From assembly GCA_964503895.1 (NCBI GenBank), contig CAZDCF010000020.1:1-18892 (forward strand): a stretch of 18,892 nt of DNA, read 5' to 3'. The stretch's first letter is position 1, and the number at the start of each line of letters is the position of its first letter. This stretch comes from Nitronereus sp964503895 (GTDB taxonomy: Bacteria > Nitrospirota > Nitrospiria > Nitrospirales > UBA8639). Below the pieces are notes generated by a model. It was not told the origin of the DNA. It saw nothing but the letters and a program-made list of their open reading frames with translations, and ran no database searches. Position numbers and translations under genes: made by a program. Positions 13,710 to 18,892 of this stretch are shown piece by piece.

Positions 13710-14249
13710 ATGACTCGAAAGCTGTTTGTCTCCATATTTTTAATTTTAACGGCGAGTACGTTAATCCTGTGGGGACTTTGTTTTTCGCTAGTTTTTGGAA
13801 AAAATCCTACAGTGAATCGATTTCATGAAAAAACCAAAGAATCTTCGCTTAAAGTTAACGCAGGTAAACATCTTCGAGATTATTCGCCAATCCCAGAAGA
13901 GCCTGATGAGTTTGACGATCGAGAGGTTAAAGCCTATTACGATTGGCGAAACGACCTGTTCTTCAGGGAATTCGATATGGACGGATCTGGCAGTGTAGAT
14001 TACATGACTGCGCGGCGTACCTACAAAGTCTGGCTTGATGACTTTGGAACGCCTGTTGTGGTGACCGTAGGGTCTCCATTGTTTTATTGGGTTGATCGTA
14101 ATGGGAACGGAGAGTTTGAAACAGGAAAAGGTGAAATGTGGTCGGATCCTAATGAAGATGGTATTACGGGAGAAGAACGTATTTACGATACCAGCCACCT
14201 AGAGAACCAACCGTCTCGTATTCCGCAGTGGCGGGCACCCACGCCGTAG
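13710..14249 (+). CDS. Membrane-anchored or exported protein with EF-hand/dockerin-like calcium loops
   Basis: This 179-residue protein begins with a positively charged start and one long hydrophobic stretch (residues about 4-30), a signal anchor or signal peptide, so the rest is probably periplasmic. It has three short Asp/Asn/Gly loops of the calcium-binding type: D89-M-D-G-S-G-S-V-D97, D129-R-N-G-N-G-E-F-E137 and D146-P-N-E-D-G-I-T-G. The first fits an EF-hand DxDxSG loop; the others are closer to dockerin or thrombospondin-3-type loops. Cysteines occur only in the hydrophobic segment. ATG at 13710 is preferred to an upstream TTG at 13695, though neither has a strong ribosome binding site. 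It stands alone, divergent from priA. The family is not recognised; calcium binding is inferred from the loops. Confidence 0.8.
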   Translation: MTRKLFVSIFLILTASTLILWGLCFSLVFGKNPTVNRFHEKTKESSLKVNAGKHLRDYSPIPEEPDEFDDREVKAYYDWRNDLFFREFDMDGSGSVDYMTARRTYKVWLDDFGTPVVVTVGSPLFYWVDRNGNGEFETGKGEMWSDPNEDGITGEERIYDTSHLENQPSRIPQWRAPTP

Positions 14250-14432
14250 TAAAAGATCGGGGCTGTCCCAGGTAGCCATTTTGAAATAGGCTCAAGCTAG
14301 TGTTTTATTTGAGCTAATTGCTACTGGGGAGTAGGTTTAGTAAGACTCCATTCGCATTCCGTTGAAAAGGGAGGGGAGATGATTTTGAATCTGGCTGTTG
14401 CTTTCTACAGTTGGAGGCTACTACCATAGTGT

Positions 14433-14627
14433 ATGGACAGCCCTCCTCCAAAATCCCGGCTGGGTAAGTCAGAAGAAACACTCCCGCTGCGTCGCCGTAT
14501 CCAAACCCAGATCCATCGACGGAAGAAAGCCAAGCCCACTTACCCTATGACGGATGAATGGGAACAATCTCAAGACTCTCCACCCAAAGGGTTAAAGAAG
14601 CCGCCAGAGGATATGCCCAAGTCCTAG
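14433..14627 (+). CDS. Short basic, proline-rich ORF (64 aa), hypothetical
   Basis: The product is 64 residues, rich in Lys, Arg and Pro, with an LRRRIQTQIHRRKKAKPTYP middle and an acidic DEWEQ patch. It has no membrane segment or known motif. The composition is not random-looking and the frame is clean, but GGAGG at 14412-14416 is 16 bases from the ATG, too far for a good ribosome binding site. It sits alone between the EF-hand gene and the nuo operon. It could be a small genuine gene or chance. Confidence 0.45.
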   Translation: MDSPPPKSRLGKSEETLPLRRRIQTQIHRRKKAKPTYPMTDEWEQSQDSPPKGLKKPPEDMPKS

Positions 14628-14774
14628 GTCTATCTCCCATTAGTCCTTTTCTTTACTAGTTGATAGTTTCCCGTATTATTTCCACAGTGGGGAGAGTGTA
14701 TTATCCGAAATTCGAGATTTCTCCTTCCCAAGGTGTGGGGCTTTTGACGAATATTCTGTAGGTCTTTTGTTCTC

Positions 14775-14804
14775 TTGATTCGTGAAAAAACGCGGTGATA
14801 CGAT
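14775..14804 (+). promoter_or_regulatory. Candidate promoter of the nuo operon
   Basis: TTGATT (14775-14780) and TACGAT (14799-14804) are 18 bases apart. TG one base before the -10 box (14796-14797) makes it an extended -10 promoter. Transcription would start near 14811, about 46 bases before nuoA. It is the best match in the 229-base spacer upstream of nuoA, which otherwise shows no gene. Confidence 0.4.
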
Positions 14805-14856
14805 GGAAAATTCTGTGGAAAACCTAATGTTTTTCGCCTAGTGGGGAGCTGTAATT

Positions 14857-15240
14857 GTGGTCGGGTCAGACCTTCTACTTACCTATTTGGACAAATATTC
14901 TCCGATCCTAATTTTTGTTATTCTTGCCTTGGGGTTTGGGCTAGTGACTCTGGCCCTCAGTTACCTCGTCCAACCGAAATATCCCGAAGCTGAAAAGTTG
15001 AGTGTATACGAATGTGGGAGCGAGCCTTTTTCGGATTCCCGTATGCCATTTCCGGTTCGGTATTACGTCATTGCCATGTTGTTCGTGATTTTCGATATTG
15101 AGGTCATTTTCTTATATCCCTGGGCGATAACCTTTTATGATCTGGGCGTCATAGGCTTGATAGAAATGATGATTTTCATTGGCCTCTTTGTTGTAGCGTA
15201 TGTCTATGCCTGGCGAAAGGGAGCCCTGGAATGGGATTAA
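14857..15240 (+). CDS. nuoA: NADH-quinone oxidoreductase subunit A
   Basis: NuoA is a small membrane subunit beside the quinone site of complex I. The 127-residue product has three helices (about residues 15-37, 66-88 and 95-118). It carries the conserved loop KLSVYECGSEPFSDSRMPFPVRYYVIAMLFVIFDIEVIFLYPWA with its Cys (ECG) and the acidic DIE motif. The GTG start is supported by GGGGAG at 14842-14847, nine bases upstream. It is the first gene of the complex I operon, followed by nuoB after 31 bases. Confidence 0.95.
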   Translation: MVGSDLLLTYLDKYSPILIFVILALGFGLVTLALSYLVQPKYPEAEKLSVYECGSEPFSDSRMPFPVRYYVIAMLFVIFDIEVIFLYPWAITFYDLGVIGLIEMMIFIGLFVVAYVYAWRKGALEWD

Positions 15241-15271
15241 TCGAGTTTGAAAATCACATGACGAGGAATAT

Positions 15272-15811
15272 ATGGGGTTAATCCAAATAGGGAAAAAGCA
15301 TGAGAGGGATGGCGACCTTGGTATTATGACGCTTTCCTTGGAGAAGGCGGTGAATTGGGCGCGCAAAGGATCGCTGTGGCCGATGACGTTCGGGTTGGCG
15401 TGTTGTGCCATTGAAATGATCGCAGCAGTGTCATCTCGTTATGATATTGATCGCTATGGCGCTGGAGTGTTTCGCGGATCGCCCCGTCAGTCTGATGTAA
15501 TGATTGTCGCAGGTACAGTGTGTCGTCGGATGGCCCCGGTTATTCGGAAAATATACGATCAAATGCCGGAACCCAAATATGTGATCTCCATGGGATCATG
15601 TGCGACCTCTGGAAATATTTACGATAGTTATAGTGTGGTTCAAGGTGTCGATCGGTTTGTGCCGGTAGATATTTACGTGCCAGGTTGCCCGCCAACACCC
15701 GAAGCGTTATTTGACGGAATTTTGAAATTGCAGGATCAAATCATGCAGAAACGGGTCTTTACTAAGCAGCCAGATGAAGTGAAGCCCTCTGCCAAAACAA
15801 AGATTGTGTAA
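15272..15811 (+). CDS. nuoB: NADH-quinone oxidoreductase subunit B
   Basis: NuoB carries cluster N2, the last iron-sulfur centre before quinone. The 179-residue protein has the four ligands C44 and C45 (FGLACCAIEM), C110 (MGSCATSG) and C139 (PGCPPTPEAL). The surrounding blocks RGSPRQSDVMIVAGTV and YSVVQGVDRFVPVDIYVPGCPP are standard. AGGAA stands just before the ATG. Its TAA overlaps the nuoC ATG by one base. The C-terminal tail after residue 155 is lysine-rich and variable, as in other species. Confidence 0.96.
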   Translation: MGLIQIGKKHERDGDLGIMTLSLEKAVNWARKGSLWPMTFGLACCAIEMIAAVSSRYDIDRYGAGVFRGSPRQSDVMIVAGTVCRRMAPVIRKIYDQMPEPKYVISMGSCATSGNIYDSYSVVQGVDRFVPVDIYVPGCPPTPEALFDGILKLQDQIMQKRVFTKQPDEVKPSAKTKIV

Positions 15812-16308
15812 TGCATTCATTAGCCGAATCCATTCAAACTAGATTTCCTCAGGGTGTGGTCTCTGTGTATGAATGGCGCGGAGATATCGCGGTGACGATC
15901 ACGCGCGATCAGGTCCATGATGTATGCCGCTATTTGCGCGACGATCCAAGTATGGATTTTGACTATATGGTGCATGTCAGTTCCGTGGACTGGCCTGACG
16001 AAGAAGAACGGTTTGAGGTGGTTTGGGAAGTGTACTCGATCCGGCACCGTCATCGAATTCGGATTAAAACACGGGTGCCGGAGCACAATTGCTATGTAGA
16101 TTCCATGACTGATGTGTGGCGTGGGGCAGAGTTTATGGAGCGGGAAGTGTTTGACATGATGGGTATCCGTTTTAAGAACCACCCCGATCTCCGTCGGATT
16201 TTGATGCCCGATGAATACAATGAAGGCTGGCCATTGCGGAAAGATTTTCCACTTCAAGGGAAAGGCTGGCGTGATACGTTTGATTTCTTAGGCGAGGGGA
16301 CAAATTAG
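15811..16308 (+). CDS. nuoC: NADH-quinone oxidoreductase subunit C
   Basis: NuoC is the 30-kDa-type peripheral arm subunit. The product is 165 residues and separate from NuoD, unlike the fused NuoCD of enterobacteria. It has the DYMVHVSSVDWPD strand region and the signature ERE.FDMMGIRFKNHPDLRRILMPDEY..GWPLRKDFPLQG in residues about 110-150, where the usual gHPDLRRIL is NHPDLRRIL. It overlaps nuoB by one base (TAATG), so translation is coupled. A 69-base spacer separates it from nuoD. Confidence 0.95.
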   Translation: MHSLAESIQTRFPQGVVSVYEWRGDIAVTITRDQVHDVCRYLRDDPSMDFDYMVHVSSVDWPDEEERFEVVWEVYSIRHRHRIRIKTRVPEHNCYVDSMTDVWRGAEFMEREVFDMMGIRFKNHPDLRRILMPDEYNEGWPLRKDFPLQGKGWRDTFDFLGEGTN

Positions 16309-16377
16309 GCTTTGTTCGCTGTTTTCTCTACCCTCACTTACTGAGGCAGGGGAATTGCGAAGAGAATTTTAGATTCG

Positions 16378-17628
16378 ATGGCACATTTAGAAGATCAAAG
16401 AGAAACCATATATAAAGTCGATCCTGAGCATCCGGGGACCAAGGATCTTCCGATTCTTCGGAGCGAAGAGCTGTTGCTCAACATGGGGCCACAACATCCT
16501 GCGACCCATGGGGTGCTCAAAGTTATCCTTGATCTTGAAGGCGAGCGCATTACTAAGTCTACGGTGGTCATGGGTTTCTTGCATCGCGGGGTAGAGAAAC
16601 TCGCCGAATTTGGGACCTACCATCAGTTCATTCCTCATACTGACCGTCTGGATTACGTCTGTGCTATGTACAACAATTTTGCGTATTGCAGAGCTGTTGA
16701 AAAATTGATGAATATCGAGATTCCAGAACGGGCGGAATATCTTCGCACGATCGTGGCCGAGGTGCAGCGTATCATTGGGCACTTATTCTGGCTTGGCACC
16801 CAAGCGCTCGATATTGGTGCTATGACTGTGTTTTTCTATACTTTTCGTGATCGAGAAATTCTTTTAGATTGGTTTGATGAATTATGTGGGGCGCGCTTGA
16901 CTACGAGTTGGTATCGCATTGGTGGTGTGGAACGAGATTTCACGGATTCGCTAGAAGATAAGGTTCGACGATTCCTGGATTATTTTCCACCCAAGATCGA
17001 TGAATATGTCGTGTTTTTAGAAAAAAATCGGATTTGGTTGGCACGCACCGTTGGTGTAGCGGTGATCACGGCTGAAGATGCACTAAGTTTCGGATTGAGT
17101 GGACCAACGTTGCGCGGGTCAGGTGTGGATTATGATTTGCGTAAGTATGAGTCGTATGGAGCATATCCGAAATGTGAGTTTAGTGTACCCGTTGGTAGAA
17201 ATGGTGATACCTATGATCGTTATTGGATTCGGATTGAAGAAATGCGAGAGAGCATCAAAATTGTTCGCCAATGTATGGAACAAATACCGAAAGAAGGCGC
17301 CATCATGGCTGACGTGCCCAGTGTCACGTTGCCGCCGAAAGATCGTGTGTTCACAAATCTCGAATCCATGATTCAGCAGTTCAAGCTATTCTCGCAAGGA
17401 TTCGATGCGCCAGCTGGAGAGGTATATTGCGGCACAGAAGCACATAAAGGCGAACTTGGGTTTTATATCGTGAGTACAGGCGGAGGGAATCCGTATCGAT
17501 TAAAGATTCGATCGCCATCCTTTATTCACATGGGTGCGTTTGATCATATGGCCCGAGGTTACATGATTGCCGATGCCGTTACGATTTTTGGCTCGTATGA
17601 TATTGTAATGGGAGAATGCGACCGATAG
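16378..17628 (+). CDS. nuoD: NADH-quinone oxidoreductase subunit D
   Basis: NuoD is the 49-kDa subunit that forms the quinone pocket with NuoB and derives from hydrogenase large subunits. The 416-residue product carries the N-terminal NMGPQHPATHGVLKV (pocket histidine region, residues 35-49), HRGVEKLAE, the quinone tyrosine Y93 in LDYVCAMYNN, and the C-terminal RSPSFIHMGAFDHMARG block. It ends VMGECDR, close to the usual VMGEVDR. Length and motifs are normal. The ATG at 16378 lacks a close ribosome binding site; GAAGAG lies about 13 bases upstream. No nuoE or nuoF follows it. Confidence 0.95.
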   Translation: MAHLEDQRETIYKVDPEHPGTKDLPILRSEELLLNMGPQHPATHGVLKVILDLEGERITKSTVVMGFLHRGVEKLAEFGTYHQFIPHTDRLDYVCAMYNNFAYCRAVEKLMNIEIPERAEYLRTIVAEVQRIIGHLFWLGTQALDIGAMTVFFYTFRDREILLDWFDELCGARLTTSWYRIGGVERDFTDSLEDKVRRFLDYFPPKIDEYVVFLEKNRIWLARTVGVAVITAEDALSFGLSGPTLRGSGVDYDLRKYESYGAYPKCEFSVPVGRNGDTYDRYWIRIEEMRESIKIVRQCMEQIPKEGAIMADVPSVTLPPKDRVFTNLESMIQQFKLFSQGFDAPAGEVYCGTEAHKGELGFYIVSTGGGNPYRLKIRSPSFIHMGAFDHMARGYMIADAVTIFGSYDIVMGECDR

Positions 17629-17665
17629 CAGGGGTTGAAAATCACTCTAGAGGCACTTTTGTTGT

Positions 17666-17707
17666 TTGGAGGCTTCAACTTTACTTTCTCGTAAGCCTCA
17701 ACTTTTT
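17666..17707 (+). terminator. Terminator-like hairpin between nuoD and nuoG
   Basis: GAGGCTT (17669-17675) pairs with AAGCCTC (17693-17699). The pairing can extend to TTG/CAA if one G bulges, giving nine pairs around a 17-base loop. CTTTTT follows immediately (17702-17707). This is the form of an intrinsic terminator or attenuator, although the loop is long. It lies in the 180-base spacer between nuoD and nuoG, so it could lower expression of nuoG relative to nuoABCD. Confidence 0.5.
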
Positions 17708-17808
17708 CACTGCCTGCAGCCTGGCTGGGGAATTTTTTAGGTAGCCTAGTTGTTGAATAAACAGAAAGACTATATGAACTTCTGAATTCATGGGATCGGG
17801 AGAGATTT

Positions 17809-18892
17809 ATGGGACTCAAACCAGTCACAACGCCAGATGCTGAAACTGAAAAAATTGACCTCAGCATAGATGGGGAAACTGTTACGGCCAATCAAGGGGT
17901 CTCCCTTTATGATGTGATTTCGAGCATGGGCAAGATTGTTCCAGCCATGTGTTATCACTATACCTTTGATCCCTTTGGCTCTTGTGGAATGTGCTTGGTG
18001 ATCCAGGAAGGGAAGAAATCCCCCGTTCGTTCCTGTACGGCGAAGGCCACTGAAGGCATGATCATTCGGACTACGGGAGATGATCTTTTCGCGGCTCGAA
18101 AGAAGGGTGTCGAAAAGCACCTTTCTGTTCATCCATTAGATTGCCCGGTGTGTGATGCCGATGGGTCTTGCGAATTGCAAGACATGGCTTTTGAACATCA
18201 GGTGACGGATCTGGCCAATGCCAAACAAAAAAATATCCCTGAAGATACTAGAAGTCTTGTCCTTGACTTTAATATGAATCGCTGCATTGCCTGCGGTGAG
18301 TGCATCAATATTTGTAAGGACGTGCAGCGTATTGATGCGTTGCAATTTATGAAAAAGGGCGGGTTTACCCAAGTTGTGGCAAAAGGGGATCAAGCCTTGG
18401 ATTGTGAGTTTTGTGGGGATTGTTTAGCGGTCTGTCCGGTTGGTGCGATTACGAATAAATTTGCCAAGTATGTCTACAAGCCTTGGCAACTTAAAAAGAC
18501 TACGACCACCTGCAATTACTGTGGTGATGGTTGTCAGATGTATGTCGAGACCAAGGATACAGAAGTCGTTCGAGTTACGTCCCCACTTTCATGGAAAAAT
18601 AAATGGGGCGATCGTTCCGATACCGTAAATGGCCATAATGGGATATGTGTGCGAGGCCGCTTCGGTTTCCAATTTATTGATAGCAAAGATCGTCTCAAGC
18701 AACCTATGATTAGAAAAGACAGTGCTTTAGTTGATGCTTCGTGGATTGAAGCGCTGGAGTCGGCTGGGGAACAATTGCAGGGTATCAAAGAAAAATATGG
18801 CGCTGATTCGATAGCAGGTTTGGTTACTGCTCGTTGCACCAATGAAGAGTTATATGTGTTTCAAAAGTTTATGCGCACAGTTATTGGAACGA
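17809..18892 (+). CDS. nuoG: NuoG-like / formate-dehydrogenase-alpha-like iron-sulfur molybdopterin protein, 3' end outside window
   Basis: The frame is open from ATG 17809 (GGGAGAG at 17798-17804) to the window end, giving 361 residues. Ligands in order: [2Fe-2S] C48, C59, C62, C76; His-Cys3 [4Fe-4S] H108, C112, C115, C121; two complete CxxCxxCxxxC motifs C159-C169 and C199-C209; then a molybdopterin-type [4Fe-4S] C235, C238, C242, C280. Ordinary NuoG keeps only one CxxCxxC plus a distant Cys here (one cluster, N4), so this protein has ligands for one extra cluster. The start of the next domain (SWIEALESAGEQL, TARCTNEELYVFQKFMRTVIGT) resembles formate dehydrogenase alpha. The residue after C280 reads CVRGRFG, where FdhA has CVKGRFG. 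In context it is the electron-input subunit of complex I. FdhA-like or NuoG function cannot be decided without the rest. Confidence 0.85.
   Translation, partial: MGLKPVTTPDAETEKIDLSIDGETVTANQGVSLYDVISSMGKIVPAMCYHYTFDPFGSCGMCLVIQEGKKSPVRSCTAKATEGMIIRTTGDDLFAARKKGVEKHLSVHPLDCPVCDADGSCELQDMAFEHQVTDLANAKQKNIPEDTRSLVLDFNMNRCIACGECINICKDVQRIDALQFMKKGGFTQVVAKGDQALDCEFCGDCLAVCPVGAITNKFAKYVYKPWQLKKTTTTCNYCGDGCQMYVETKDTEVVRVTSPLSWKNKWGDRSDTVNGHNGICVRGRFGFQFIDSKDRLKQPMIRKDSALVDASWIEALESAGEQLQGIKEKYGADSIAGLVTARCTNEELYVFQKFMRTVIGT

Noticed and set aside
14290..14314. Hairpin GCTCAA/TTGAGC after the EF-hand gene as a terminator
   Set aside because: The stem has only six pairs, a 13-base loop and no T tract after it.
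15820..16257. Long minus-strand ORF opposite nuoC
   Set aside because: It lies antisense to a clear nuoC with full family motifs; its His-rich composition is typical of a shadow frame.

Overview
The window looks like a chemolithoautotrophic bacterium's energy-conservation locus at moderate GC (about 46 percent by eye). Gene content (DabA with Mrp subunits, NuoL/NuoM-type subunits, and a nuoABCD-G cluster without nuoEF) most resembles the Nitrospira group (Nitrospirota). That assignment is an inference from gene content, not a marker-gene result.

Region 1 (1-9776, + strand) is one tightly packed operon. It runs from the 3' part of dabA (inorganic carbon uptake) through mrpE, mrpF, mrpG, a stand-alone MbhD/MbhE-like protein, mrpB, mrpC and mrpD to a NuoL-like and a NuoM-like subunit. 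Several neighbours overlap by ATGA. The Mrp part has the order of the archaeal Mbh antiporter module (A-B-C-D/E-F-G-H), not the bacterial mrpABCDEFG order. The NuoL-like protein has a duplicated 27-residue unit in its C-terminal lateral helix. Together the genes could build a large ion-translocating membrane assembly with three antiporter-like subunits (MrpD, NuoL-like, NuoM) tied to DabA. This is the best candidate here for an unusual system. A 100-N scaffold gap inside the MbhD/E gene is almost certainly an artefact: identical 55-bp ends flank it, and merging them restores the reading frame.

Region 2 (9777-14856) holds smaller genes. They are an unrecognised 238-aa cytosolic protein, a small membrane protein, priA on the minus strand, an exported or membrane-anchored protein with three EF-hand/dockerin-like calcium loops, and a short basic ORF. 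The PriA keeps all eight zinc cysteines but has lost its Walker A, DEAH-type and arginine-finger motifs, so it is probably not a helicase. Two genes here share a bipartite upstream motif.

Region 3 (14857-18892, + strand) starts a complex I operon: nuoA, nuoB, nuoC, nuoD, then a 180-bp spacer with a terminator-like hairpin, then the first 361 codons of a NuoG-like protein that runs off the window. No nuoE or nuoF lies between nuoD and nuoG. The NuoG has an extra [4Fe-4S] motif and a formate-dehydrogenase-like start of its molybdopterin domain, which suggests an electron-input module other than the standard NADH one. No tRNA, rRNA, CRISPR array or insertion sequence was seen.
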